Shown here: piece after piece, positions 1 to 7,851 of the stretch
Layout of the letters: every line of letters starts with the position of its first letter
How positions within the stretch are numbered: position 1 is the stretch's first letter
Source of the DNA: an uncultured Blautia sp.
Lineage (GTDB): Bacteria > Bacillota > Clostridia > Lachnospirales > Lachnospiraceae
Direction of reading: 5' to 3'
Length of the DNA stretch: 37,252 bases
Assembly: GCA_934378195.1 (NCBI GenBank)
Contig: CAKRPO010000018.1
Coordinates: 1-37,252, forward strand
Program-made: the position numbers and the translations under genes
The notes under the pieces: generated by a model
What the model saw: the letters and a program-made list of their open reading frames with translations, nothing else
The model's database searches: none
Told to the model about the DNA's origin: nothing

Positions 1-806
1 TATTTAGCAACGGACTGTTTTCCGTCTTCTGCTTTAACGTATACCTGGTCAAGAAGGCAGATTTCTTTAAGTTCTTTCTTGATACGTCCAGTGATCATAC
101 CCTGGATAACCTTCTCTGGTTTCTGGGATTCCTTAGGATCGTTCTGGATCTGAGCAAGAAGGATTTCTTTTTCATGCTCAATGTATTCAGCACTTACTTC
201 GCTGTCGCTTGTGTACTGCGGTTTCAGAGCTGCAATCTGCATTGCTACGTTTCTTGCCATTTCTTTGACAGCATCGTTAACAACATCTGTCTCAACGTCT
301 ACAAGAACGCCAATCTTTCCACCCATATGTGTGTAGGAAGCAACGAAACCATTGTCTTCTTTCACCTGAGCGAATCTTCTGATGTTCATGTTCTCGCCGA
401 TAACTGCAACCTGAGCTGCAAGAGCTTCTTTTACAGTCTTAGTTGTATCAAGTGCCCATGCTTCTGCAAGGAAAGCATCGATGTCTGCTGCGGAAGTAGT
501 AAGTGCCTGTGCTGCAACATCTGCAACATAGCTCTGGAATTTTTCATTCTTAGCAACGAAGTCTGTTTCAGAGTTAACTTCTACAACAACTGCGCTCTTA
601 GCGTCATCAGCAACGAGAGTCTTGCAAAGACCTTCTGCTGCAACACGGCTTGCTTTTTTCTGAGCTGTAGCAAGACCTTTTTCACGCAGGAACTCTACTG
701 CTTTGTCCATATCGCCTTCTGTAGCTGTAAGAGCTTTCTTACAATCCATCATTCCGGCGCCAGTCATTTCTCTTAATTCTTTTACCTGAGCTGCTGTAAT
801 AGCCAT
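1..806 (-). CDS. tsf: Elongation factor Ts, 3' end cut by window edge
   Basis: EF-Ts is the cytoplasmic guanine-nucleotide exchange factor that recharges EF-Tu during translation. The frame opens at 806 with MAITAAQVKELREMTGAGMM and contains the family signature around MDCKKALTATEGDMDKAVEFLREKG and the downstream TDFVAKNE block (residues about 80-87) that contacts EF-Tu. An AGGAGG box lies just upstream, at about 812-818. It stays open for 268 codons to base 1 without a stop. The family is usually about 295-310 residues, so roughly 30-45 C-terminal residues lie outside the window. It follows rpsB by 30 bases on the same strand, the standard rpsB-tsf operon. Identification is secure; only the 3' end is missing. 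Confidence 0.97.
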   Translation of the reverse strand, partial: MAITAAQVKELREMTGAGMMDCKKALTATEGDMDKAVEFLREKGLATAQKKASRVAAEGLCKTLVADDAKSAVVVEVNSETDFVAKNEKFQSYVADVAAQALTTSAADIDAFLAEAWALDTTKTVKEALAAQVAVIGENMNIRRFAQVKEDNGFVASYTHMGGKIGVLVDVETDVVNDAVKEMARNVAMQIAALKPQYTSDSEVSAEYIEHEKEILLAQIQNDPKESQKPEKVIQGMITGRIKKELKEICLLDQVYVKAEDGKQSVAK

Positions 807-836
807 TGTATTTTCCTCCTGGAATTATTAAATTAA

Positions 837-1565
837 TTATTCCTCTGTAGCTTCTTCAACTTCTGCTTCTTCAGCTTCTGTTGTTCCCTGATTTGCTTCG
901 ATAACAGCGTCTGCCATTTTGGAAACGATCAGTTTTACGGCACGGATAGCATCATCGTTACCCGGGATTACGTAATCCAGTTCTTCTGGGTCACAGTTTG
1001 TATCGCAGATACCGATCAGCGGAATTCCTAATGTATGAGCTTCCTGAACGCAGATTCTTTCTTTCTTAGGATCAACGATGAAGATTGCGTCCGGGAGACG
1101 TTTCATCTCTTTGATACCGCCAAGGTTTTTCTGCAGTTTAGCAAGTTCTTTTCTTAATTCAATAACTTCTTTCTTTGGAAGTACTTCGAAAGTTCCGTCA
1201 GCTTCCATAGCTTCGATCTGTTTCAGTCTTGCAATACGGCTCTGGATTGTCTTGAAGTTTGTCAGCATACCACCAAGCCATCTTTCGTTTACATAGAACT
1301 GTCCACAACGCTCTGCTTCTGCTTTGATAGCGTCCTGAGCCTGTTTCTTAGTACCAACGAAAAGGATGTTTCCGCCGTTAGCTACGATATCAGCTACTGC
1401 ATTATATGCATCGTCAACCATGCCTACAGACTGCTGAAGGTCGATGATATAGATTCCGTTTCTTTCTGTGTAGATGTACGGAGCCATTTTAGGGTTCCAT
1501 CTTCTTGTCTGATGTCCGAAATGAACACCTGCTTCCAAAAGCTGTTTCATTGAAATAACGCTCAT
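837..1565 (-). CDS. rpsB: 30S ribosomal protein S2
   Basis: Small-subunit ribosomal protein S2, 242 residues. The start is the ATG at 1565 ([20 protein letters not shown]), placed behind an AAGGAGAAC box; a longer in-frame ATG at 1607 would add 14 unconserved residues and lacks that support. Diagnostic blocks are [15 protein letters not shown] near the N-terminus, GIYIIDLQQ, the FVGTKKQAQ segment, the [10 protein letters not shown] block and the [12 protein letters not shown] segment. The last 20 residues are a Glu-rich tail, common in clostridial S2. It is the first gene of the rpsB-tsf operon, with its own promoter at 1709-1738 and a leader of about 140 bases that may be structured. Confidence 0.97.
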   Translation of the reverse strand: MSVISMKQLLEAGVHFGHQTRRWNPKMAPYIYTERNGIYIIDLQQSVGMVDDAYNAVADIVANGGNILFVGTKKQAQDAIKAEAERCGQFYVNERWLGGMLTNFKTIQSRIARLKQIEAMEADGTFEVLPKKEVIELRKELAKLQKNLGGIKEMKRLPDAIFIVDPKKERICVQEAHTLGIPLIGICDTNCDPEELDYVIPGNDDAIRAVKLIVSKMADAVIEANQGTTEAEEAEVEEATEE

Positions 1566-1702
1566 GATTTGTTCTCCTTTTTGGTTAAATTCTTCCGTAC
1601 AGATCATTTTCTATCCGGACCCAACCTCACACCGTAAGGGCACCATCCATCGGAATCTCTGTACGTGACTTTTTATTTGTGCGTCTATGCGCACATTGCA
1701 AC
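1566..1702 (-). promoter_or_regulatory. rpsB 5' leader, candidate structured RNA
   Basis: This is the transcribed leader between the rpsB promoter and its ribosome binding site. Read on the minus strand it has a short hairpin (stem GUGCG/CGCAC, about 1680-1694) near the start. It also has a larger element closed by an 8-base-pair stem (CGUACAGA at 1665-1658 with UCUGUACG at 1603-1596) enclosing about 54 bases rich in GGAUGGUGCCC and GGUUGGGUCC. Ribosomal protein leaders of this size often bind the encoded protein for feedback control. I cannot match it to a named family from memory, so the regulatory role is inference. Confidence 0.35.
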
Positions 1703-1708
1703 TTCTAG

Positions 1709-1738
1709 AGTATAGCATAAAAAAACCCTCTGTGTAAA
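1709..1738 (-). promoter_or_regulatory. rpsB-tsf promoter
   Basis: SigA-type promoter on the minus strand. The -35 is TTTACA (1738-1733), the spacer is 18 bases and the -10 is TATACT (1714-1709), preceded by TG to give an extended -10. The -35 hexamer lies inside the loop of the upstream gene's terminator hairpin. Confidence 0.75.
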
Positions 1739-1747
1739 GAGGGTTTT
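1718..1747 (-). terminator. Intrinsic terminator after the RsuA-type synthase gene
   Basis: Minus-strand hairpin AAAACCCTC / GAGGGTTTT (arms 1747-1739 and 1730-1722) with an 8-base loop, followed by a run of T. It lies 35 bases past the stop at 1782. The loop contains the -35 of the rpsB promoter. Confidence 0.8.
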
Positions 1748-1781
1748 GAGTTATTTTTAAGTTTTATTTGTTGTATCGGTA

Positions 1782-2555
1782 TCATATTTTTAACTTTCTT
1801 AGTTCCTCATCTGTCAATGGGCGACATTCTCCTTTTTTGAGGTTGTCGGGCAGGGTGAGGGGACCCATGGAAATTCTCTTGAGGTAGATGACGGGGTTTC
1901 CGACTGCTGCCATCATGCGTTTCACCTGGTGGAATTTTCCTTCATGAATCGTCAAATGCAGTTCTGTGTAGATTTCCGGAAGATTTTCCCTGCGGACACG
2001 ACCCGGCTGTGATTCGCCCGCTCCTTCCCAGCTTCCACCGACGATCTCCGCTCTGGCCGGCATGGTCAGTTTCTCTTCTCCGATATCCACACCATTCTCC
2101 AGTTTCTCGATGTTTTCCACCGTAAGCCTGCCCTCTACGCGAACAAAGTATGTTTTGTCCACATGTTTCCCCGGTGCAAGAAGTTCATGGGCCAACATCC
2201 CGTCATCTGTAATAAGAAGCAGTCCTTCTGTATCTTTATCCAGACGTCCTACCGGAAACAGCCCTTTGCGACCAGATGGAACATATTCCATAACTGTCCG
2301 GTCATTACGATCTTCTGTTGCACTGACGCAGCCGGCTGGTTTATTCAGAAGATAATAAACAAATTCCGGTGCTGCACCGACTGTTTCACCTGAAAGTATA
2401 ACGGTATCCTTCTCCGGATCAACCTTCAGTTCCGGTTTCTTCGCCGGAGCTCCGTTGACCTGAACCTGCCCTTTCTGTATGAATTTTTTCACTTCACTTC
2501 TGGTTCCTTTTCCTGCATCTGCAAGAAATTTATCCAGCCTCACTGCCTTCGCCAT
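1782..2555 (-). CDS. rRNA pseudouridine synthase, RsuA-like
   Basis: Converts a uridine of ribosomal RNA to pseudouridine in the cytoplasm; 257 residues. Residues 1-60 form an S4 RNA-binding domain (RLDKFLADAGKGTRSEVKKF). The catalytic core follows, with LLNKPAGCVSA at 70-80, the active-site motif GRLDKDTEGLLL with Asp106, and the C-terminal HEGKFHQVKRMMAAVGN block (204-220). That last block resembles RsuA (16S position 516) more than RluB. Residues about 173-194 are an unusual Gly/Arg-rich insertion in the catalytic domain. The start is well supported by AAGGAG five bases upstream of the ATG; that box overlaps the stop of the preceding permease gene, suggesting cotranscription with the ABC operon. 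The exact target nucleotide is inferred. Confidence 0.88.
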   Translation of the reverse strand: MAKAVRLDKFLADAGKGTRSEVKKFIQKGQVQVNGAPAKKPELKVDPEKDTVILSGETVGAAPEFVYYLLNKPAGCVSATEDRNDRTVMEYVPSGRKGLFPVGRLDKDTEGLLLITDDGMLAHELLAPGKHVDKTYFVRVEGRLTVENIEKLENGVDIGEEKLTMPARAEIVGGSWEGAGESQPGRVRRENLPEIYTELHLTIHEGKFHQVKRMMAAVGNPVIYLKRISMGPLTLPDNLKKGECRPLTDEELRKLKI

Positions 2556-2564
2556 ACCTACTCC

Positions 2565-4829
2565 TTATTCTGTCTCAGATGAACCTGAATCGCTGCTGCT
2601 TTCCAGATAGATTGAAGTTGGTTCATCTGCTCCACCTATGATTTCCTGTGATACCATATCTTCGCTGTCATCTGTATACACTGTTTCTTCTTTTGTTACC
2701 GGTGCATCCATCTGCATACTACTCTGTGTGATTCCTAACTCTGTAATTTTTTCTTTTACGAAATCAGGCAGTTTCTCTGTCTTCAATCCATATGCATTCA
2801 CAGCCTCGCCTTTATCCGTATACACAGATACATAAATATTCTGATAGATCTCGGAATCCTTGTCAACGTATCCATTATATCTTACAGTCAATGCCTCTTT
2901 CAGAGCTTTTATTTCTTCTGGATTTTCATAAGTCACATCTTCCTGCTGACCATCCTCATCGTTAAAATAGTTCAGCATGATCTTTTCAATATCCAGATCT
3001 TCTACCGTCAGAGGATAACCTGTTTCCTTAAGAATTGCAAGAGTATTTTTAAATGAAGGATAAATACCGACTATCCAGTTCGCATACTGTACATTTGCAT
3101 TGGTATTACCTGGTATCATATTATTCACATCCTGTTTGCCAGGAAACTCATAAGCAAAATCCATTTTTACCTCAGGTGCCTGCATGAAATCTTCTGCTGT
3201 TGCAGCATCGACATCCTTCTTCATTGCTTCAAGGAGCTGTTTCATTTTATCAGAATCATTCTGGAAGATACTGTATCCATTTCCGCTTGCATCATTCAAT
3301 CCAATATTTTTCAGATATTTCTGATCAAGATTAAGAAAACCAAATTTCTGTTCTTTCAGATTTTCTTCCTCATATAATCCTTTTACAAGAGCACTTAAGT
3401 TCTCCGTCCCTATCCAGTATTTTCGATAGATCTCTTTTCCAGATTTAAGTGTATATTTTATGCTTGAATAATATGTATAATCGCCATCAATCACCTCACC
3501 TTTTGGATTGCCGGCAACGATATCCTGAAGAGCCTTATAAGTCTGATCACCTATACCATTTTTACCGACAAATGCCATAGCAGGTTCTGCCCAGTTATTT
3601 GCATCTGTTATTTCGTATTCTCCATCTTTGGTCTTTTTGACATTCTCATAGTAGTCCTGATCAAAGGACATCATGTTGAGATTCACGGATGCAATATCTT
3701 CCTGTTTTGGAATATAGCTGTCAAAATGTAGCAGGTCTTTCTGGAAAATAAGTGCACAAACTGCTACAAGTACCCCTGCAATTAACAGCTGTAGCTTTTT
3801 CGTAAAAAAGCTCTGAAAACTTATCTGATATATTGTTTCTAATAAACCATGTATTACGACTGTTCCAAGTATCATTCCGAAAATCCACCAGAGGATTCTG
3901 ACTCTCCCTGTAGTAAGCGAATAGAATATCCAGCCGACTGCAAGGCCTCCCGGAATCACGACCATGAATCTCACTAAGATTGAAATCCACGGATAAACCA
4001 TAGATTTTCCAGCAGATTCTGATGGTCTTTTCTTATATGCAATCCATGCCAGAACTCCAAGTACAATACCAAGAATAATGACTGCTGCAAGTAATTTTCC
4101 TGCCTTTCCTTCCGCATAAGCACTGACCATATCAAGAATCAACGTTCCCGGAGATGCAGAGTGCAGAAGCGTATGAAAGCCACCATACTGATATTCTGAG
4201 AAGAAGGTATGCCAAAATGACTGTCCATAGGCTACAAGGATCAGATTCAGTACAATACCATACAGGTACATTCCACCCAGACACAGAATACCCATCAGCA
4301 TATTTCCTGTCACACTGATTATAAGCACAATGCTGAAATAAATCACCAGATAGATGATGAGATGCAGGAAGAACATTTTCACAGCCCTCTCCATAATACT
4401 CATACTGAAAAATCCTCGTGCTGCACCAATGCAGATCATCAGAAATTCTGCAACAATATATGGTATCAGATAATATACCAGTCCTGAAAATATTCTTTCC
4501 TGAAACATTTCTGATCGTTTCATCGGAAGTCCGTGATAATAGTCTGTTTTTTTGCCAGAATACAGGTAAATAAATCCATTCACACTGTTTATGAAAGCCG
4601 CTATTGATGTAATAATCAGGCCCGACAGCACAAAACCATCTTTCCACAAATTATTGTACAAAATCTGACTTTGCAAAGCTGAATATTTCAGATCACTCCA
4701 GGAACTCAGCTTCACCATGCCAGTCACCGGAAATGCCAACAAAAATCCAAGCGCTATAAATGCCGGTATCCATATCTGTCCTTTGGAAATTGTTTTTAAA
4801 TATTTAGAAGAAAATATTCTGGATTTCAT
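2565..4829 (-). CDS. ABC transporter permease, YtrC/D-like with large C-terminal domain
   Basis: Membrane subunit of the ABC transporter whose ATPase is the preceding gene; 754 residues. The start is ATG 4829, with GGAGG nine bases upstream; an upstream GTG at 4850 has no comparable site. The gene overlaps the ATPase by 26 bases. Residues 1 to about 360 hold many hydrophobic segments, including an FxKxxxYYHGLPMKRSEMF-like cytoplasmic stretch typical of clostridial ABC-2 permeases. Residues about 370-700 form a soluble, probably extracytoplasmic region of unknown function, rich in Asp, Glu and Tyr. The tail has Ser/Asp/Glu repeats plus a GGADEPTSIYL motif that resembles a signature of sodium-pumping decarboxylase beta subunits. 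The substrate is unknown; YtrA-type operons are often linked to cell-envelope stress. Confidence 0.8.
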   Translation of the reverse strand: MKSRIFSSKYLKTISKGQIWIPAFIALGFLLAFPVTGMVKLSSWSDLKYSALQSQILYNNLWKDGFVLSGLIITSIAAFINSVNGFIYLYSGKKTDYYHGLPMKRSEMFQERIFSGLVYYLIPYIVAEFLMICIGAARGFFSMSIMERAVKMFFLHLIIYLVIYFSIVLIISVTGNMLMGILCLGGMYLYGIVLNLILVAYGQSFWHTFFSEYQYGGFHTLLHSASPGTLILDMVSAYAEGKAGKLLAAVIILGIVLGVLAWIAYKKRPSESAGKSMVYPWISILVRFMVVIPGGLAVGWIFYSLTTGRVRILWWIFGMILGTVVIHGLLETIYQISFQSFFTKKLQLLIAGVLVAVCALIFQKDLLHFDSYIPKQEDIASVNLNMMSFDQDYYENVKKTKDGEYEITDANNWAEPAMAFVGKNGIGDQTYKALQDIVAGNPKGEVIDGDYTYYSSIKYTLKSGKEIYRKYWIGTENLSALVKGLYEEENLKEQKFGFLNLDQKYLKNIGLNDASGNGYSIFQNDSDKMKQLLEAMKKDVDAATAEDFMQAPEVKMDFAYEFPGKQDVNNMIPGNTNANVQYANWIVGIYPSFKNTLAILKETGYPLTVEDLDIEKIMLNYFNDEDGQQEDVTYENPEEIKALKEALTVRYNGYVDKDSEIYQNIYVSVYTDKGEAVNAYGLKTEKLPDFVKEKITELGITQSSMQMDAPVTKEETVYTDDSEDMVSQEIIGGADEPTSIYLESSSDSGSSETE

Positions 4830-5706
4830 AACCAGCCACCTCCGTTTCACTGATAAATATTTCTTCCAGAGTCAGCGGAAGCACTTCACTGAACAATGGA
4901 TTCTTCTCCTGTATCTTTGCCATAATTTCTGACCGCGTACCTCTTGCTGTAAACAATACAAGTGATCCCTGATGATCAACCTTTAATATGTCCAGTTCTT
5001 TTTTTAATTCCTCTTCCTGTTTCCTGTCTGTCAAAACACACTGTACTTTATGAATATGGAATTTCATATCTTCCAGGTCTTTACTCAAAAGCATGCCTCC
5101 TTTATGCAAAAGTCCCACATGATCACAGATGTCTTCCAGTTCTCTCAAATTGTGTGAAGCAAGAACCGGAGTAAAATCTCTGCTCATGATTTCTGCTGCA
5201 AGCAGACTCTTAACCCCCTGACGTACTACCGGATCCAATCCGTCAAATGTTTCATCACAGAGAAGATATTTTGTCCCTGCACTGATTCCCAAAAGTACCA
5301 TCAACTGTTTTTTCATACCCTTTGAAAAGCTGCCGACTTTTCTTCTTTCATCAAGCTGGAACTGATTCATCAGTTTTGTAAATCTCTGCTTCTCAAATTT
5401 CGGATAATGCAGCTGGTAGAACGCTGCCATATCCAGTGCTGTATAATTTGTCGGAAAATAACAATCATCGGATATGTAGAAAACCTGTTCTTTTGCCTTT
5501 TCATTATCAAATACTGCCATATCATCAATCTTTATTTCGCCCTCATCAGGTTTCAGAATTCCTGCAATCATGCGAAGAAGTGTGCTCTTCCCTGCACCGT
5601 TGCTTCCAACCAGACCGAAGACCTCTCTTTCCCCGATTTCCAGCGAAACCTTACTGACTGCCATAAGCGTCCCAAATGCTTTGCTGCATCCCCTTATCTC
5701 TATCAT
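4804..5706 (-). CDS. ABC transporter ATP-binding protein, YtrB-like
   Basis: Cytoplasmic ATPase powering the following permease; 300 residues. Walker A is GSNGAGKST at 34-42, Walker B is YLLCDE at 147-152 with the D-loop FDGLD, and the switch histidine is in ASHN at 183-186. The signature motif is degenerate (FSKGM at 127-131 instead of LSGGQ), as is usual in the YtrB/GldA-like group of ABC-2 exporters. The start ATG at 5706 overlaps the stop of the GntR gene by four bases, indicating translational coupling. Residues about 215-290 form a C-terminal extension beyond the nucleotide-binding fold. What is transported cannot be told from the sequence. Confidence 0.9.
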   Translation of the reverse strand: MIEIRGCSKAFGTLMAVSKVSLEIGEREVFGLVGSNGAGKSTLLRMIAGILKPDEGEIKIDDMAVFDNEKAKEQVFYISDDCYFPTNYTALDMAAFYQLHYPKFEKQRFTKLMNQFQLDERRKVGSFSKGMKKQLMVLLGISAGTKYLLCDETFDGLDPVVRQGVKSLLAAEIMSRDFTPVLASHNLRELEDICDHVGLLHKGGMLLSKDLEDMKFHIHKVQCVLTDRKQEEELKKELDILKVDHQGSLVLFTARGTRSEIMAKIQEKNPLFSEVLPLTLEEIFISETEVAGYEIQNIFF

Positions 5707-6074
5707 CTCTGTTCCTCCTCATACCCTTTCTGAACCAATGTCATCAGTTCTTCTTCTGTCATACCTGTGTTGATTCCACGTCTGACAAGTTCCAGAAATT
5801 CTTTTCGAAAATCTTCTTTGCTTTTTTCCTGAATCTGCTGCGTCTCTGCAACAAAATTCCCTTTGCCTTTTACCGGATAGATCAGTCCCTCCTGCTCCAG
5901 TGTCATATAAGCTCTCTGAATCGTATTCGGGTTGATAGATAATTCCATTGCCAGCTGCCGGACAGAAGGAAGTCTGGAACCGGCTGGCAATGCCCCCTGA
6001 TAGATCAGCGTCCTGAATTTCTCTGTAACCTGTTCATAGATTGGACGCCTGTCCTGATAATCTAAGATAATCAT
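5703..6074 (-). CDS. GntR-family transcriptional regulator, YtrA subfamily
   Basis: Short (123-residue) DNA-binding regulator, probable repressor of its own operon. Residues 3-75 are the winged-helix domain: PIYEQVTEKFRTLIYQGAL, then LPSVRQLAMELSINPNTIQRAY, then LEQEGLIYPVKGKGNFV. The remaining 45 residues are a short helical dimerisation tail instead of the large effector domain of most GntR proteins, which defines the YtrA type. It is first in the operon and its stop overlaps the ATPase start. A 10-base perfect inverted repeat sits just downstream of the promoter -10, an ideal autoregulatory operator. The inducing signal is unknown. Confidence 0.93.
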   Translation of the reverse strand: MIILDYQDRRPIYEQVTEKFRTLIYQGALPAGSRLPSVRQLAMELSINPNTIQRAYMTLEQEGLIYPVKGKGNFVAETQQIQEKSKEDFRKEFLELVRRGINTGMTEEELMTLVQKGYEEEQR

Positions 6075-6117
6075 TGCCCCTCCTTTCTGCTGTAGATCAT
6101 TTCCTACACGTGTATTT

Positions 6118-6142
6118 AGTGTATTAATTGTTTTAATACACT
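6118..6142. promoter_or_regulatory. Palindromic operator, probably for the GntR regulator
   Basis: Perfect inverted repeat AGTGTATTAA-(5)-TTAATACACT, arms 6118-6127 and 6133-6142. It covers the expected transcription start of the GntR/ABC operon, and its size and AT-rich symmetry fit YtrA-subfamily operators. Binding is inferred from position. Confidence 0.65.
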
Positions 6143-6143
6143 T

Positions 6144-6172
6144 ATAATATCACATATTCCACTTAAGAGCAA
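6144..6172 (-). promoter_or_regulatory. Promoter of the GntR/ABC operon
   Basis: Minus-strand -35 TTGCTC (6172-6167), 17-base spacer, -10 TATTAT (6149-6144). The palindromic operator begins two bases downstream of the -10. Confidence 0.6.
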
Positions 6173-6235
6173 TCTTTCCAATTATAAAATCTTTCTAAAC
6201 CCCGAAGGCCAATTACCATTACTTCTTTATATAAC

Positions 6236-6272
6236 AAAAAGCTCCCAGATTTTATTTCATCTGAAAGCTTTT
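6236..6272 (-). terminator. Intrinsic terminator after the CPBP gene
   Basis: Minus-strand hairpin with arms AAAAGCTTTCAGAT (6272-6259) and ATCTGGGAGCTTTT (6250-6237), including two G-U pairs, followed by T residues. It lies 31 bases beyond the stop at 6303 and closes the kinase-to-CPBP operon. Confidence 0.75.
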
Positions 6273-6302
6273 CATCTGTATCATAATTTTCACTTTTCTC
6301 TG

Positions 6303-7019
6303 CTATAAAACTCGTTTTGTTCTTCCCTGTACTCTTTTTGTAAAATAAGAATAACCCCAAATCATTACCATCAGTAAAATCAGTAATAATATCATGATTG
6401 CAGCCGGATTCCTGGCAATAATCCATGTATATAAATCCGGCGATATCAGTGACCATATATTAGCCCCCATATGCAATAGCACACTGCTCCACAGACATCC
6501 ACTGATATCCAAAATATATGCAAACGCCATTCCAAGAAGACTCGCATAAACAGCCTGTACCAGATTTCCATGATAAATTCCAAAGATCAGGCCAGAAATT
6601 ACAGCAGCTGCTCCCATTCGCATATAATCCCGAAGTCTCAGATAGATCAGCCAGCGAAAAACGATTTCTTCTGCAAGCGGTGCTATGATTCCCATACATA
6701 AGATCAGGAACCACATTTGTTTTCCTTCCATCATCTGATCCATCGAATCCTGATATTCCTGATAATCCAAAACCGATTGCAGCACCCCTATCAGCATATT
6801 CGCAAACTGAGAGAACGCTGCTCCCATTCCCAGAAGCAGAAACAGTTCCGGCATTCTCAGACGCCATGGTTTCTGAGAAACTACAAGTCCGCCAATCTTT
6901 CTCGCTGCACGGTCACGACGGTAAAACCATAGACACGGAAGCATCGCGACAAGACCTGTCAGACCTGTGAGCAAAATTGCATTGTTATAATACGTGTCCA
7001 TTCCCCCGCCAGCTTTCAT
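6303..7019 (-). CDS. CPBP-family intramembrane metalloprotease, 5' end uncertain
   Basis: Predicted multi-pass membrane protease of the CPBP (CAAX protease and bacteriocin-processing) family. Counting from ATG 7019 (238 residues), the catalytic motifs are all present: EEIVFR at 117-122, FGIYHGN with His150, and HMGAN with His183 and Asn187. The ATG at 7019 is probably not the true start. The same frame stays open to a stop just before 7133 and encodes a typical first membrane segment (RQIWRVAYPCGIHFLVSQ, then GYAGLWLIM). The only plausible initiator there is CTG at 7133, whose bases overlap the HAD gene's TGA stop as CTGA. That version would be 276 residues, a usual CPBP length. It is the last gene of the kinase operon. 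Substrate unknown. Confidence 0.85.
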   Translation of the reverse strand: MKAGGGMDTYYNNAILLTGLTGLVAMLPCLWFYRRDRAARKIGGLVVSQKPWRLRMPELFLLLGMGAAFSQFANMLIGVLQSVLDYQEYQDSMDQMMEGKQMWFLILCMGIIAPLAEEIVFRWLIYLRLRDYMRMGAAAVISGLIFGIYHGNLVQAVYASLLGMAFAYILDISGCLWSSVLLHMGANIWSLISPDLYTWIIARNPAAIMILLLILLMVMIWGYSYFTKRVQGRTKRVL

Positions 7020-7129
7020 AATCAGCCAGAGTCCTGCGTATCCAATGATCTGTGAAACCAGAAAGTGAATTCCACACGGATATGCAACTCGCCAGATCTG
7101 TCTGATATGACTCTGTCTGCGCCGGGGGC

Positions 7130-7777
7130 TCAGTCGAAAAAATCCAGGATTTCATCTGGTGATGCAACTGTCTGTAATGGTTCTGCCGCTGCAAGTTCTT
7201 CGTCTGTTCCATATCCATAGGAAACAGCCAGACAATCCAGTCCTGCATTTCTTGCGCCAAATACATCATGCTCTTTGTCCCCGATCATGATCACCTGATC
7301 ACGATGCCTGTCTAATCCAAGACGTGCCAGAGTTTCTTCGATTACTTCTGCTTTATTTGTTCTGGATCCGTTCATTTCGCTTCCAACAATTTCATTGAAA
7401 TATTCTGTCAGATGAAAATGATTCAAAATCTGCTTCACATAATATTCCGGTTTGGAAGACGCAACTGCCAGGAGGTATTTCTTTCTTTTTAATTCCTGCA
7501 ACATATTTTCCACTCCCGGGTACGGTCTGTTCTCAAATATTCCGATCGTAGAGTAGCGTTCTCTGTAGTATTCTACTGCACTGCACGCTGTCATCTCGTC
7601 CAGATCAGCATATTTCATAAACTGTTCCATCAAAGGCGGTCCGATAAACACTTCCAGCTTCTTAAGATCCGGCTCCGGTTTTCCCAGCTTTTCCAGTGCA
7701 TACTGCACACACTTTGTAATTCCCTCACCAGACTCTGTCAATGTGCCATCCAGATCAAATAAAATCGCTTTATACAT
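7130..7777 (-). CDS. HAD-family phosphatase, phosphoglycolate phosphatase-like
   Basis: Cytoplasmic HAD-superfamily phosphatase, 215 residues. Start ATG 7777 (MYKAILFDLDGTLTESGEG) has GGAGG four bases upstream; in-frame codons further upstream are unconserved. Motif I is DLDGT with nucleophile Asp8 and acid Asp10, motif II is in VASSKPE, motif III is a conserved Lys region, and motif IV is GDKEHDVFGARNAG. The helical cap between motifs I and II (FIGPPLMEQF) is the class seen in Gph and PpaX proteins. The reaction (phosphoglycolate or pyrophosphate hydrolysis, or another small phosphate ester) cannot be fixed from sequence. It lies between the secreted protein and the CPBP gene and shares overlapping stop bases with the latter's probable start. 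Confidence 0.9.
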   Translation of the reverse strand: MYKAILFDLDGTLTESGEGITKCVQYALEKLGKPEPDLKKLEVFIGPPLMEQFMKYADLDEMTACSAVEYYRERYSTIGIFENRPYPGVENMLQELKRKKYLLAVASSKPEYYVKQILNHFHLTEYFNEIVGSEMNGSRTNKAEVIEETLARLGLDRHRDQVIMIGDKEHDVFGARNAGLDCLAVSYGYGTDEELAAAEPLQTVASPDEILDFFD

Positions 7778-7851
7778 AATTCCTCCGATTTCCTGTAAAC
7801 AACATTTCTTTTGTATTTTCAGATTCCAGAATGTTCCCAAAGCCTGTATGC

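Noticed and set aside
174..776. 200-codon plus-strand open frame opposite tsf
   Set aside because: Cys-rich shadow translation of the EF-Ts gene.
6985..7269. 94-codon minus-strand open frame across the HAD/CPBP junction
   Set aside because: Its product has no membrane or catalytic features and it overlaps both genes in another frame; the CPBP frame gives the sensible membrane helix.
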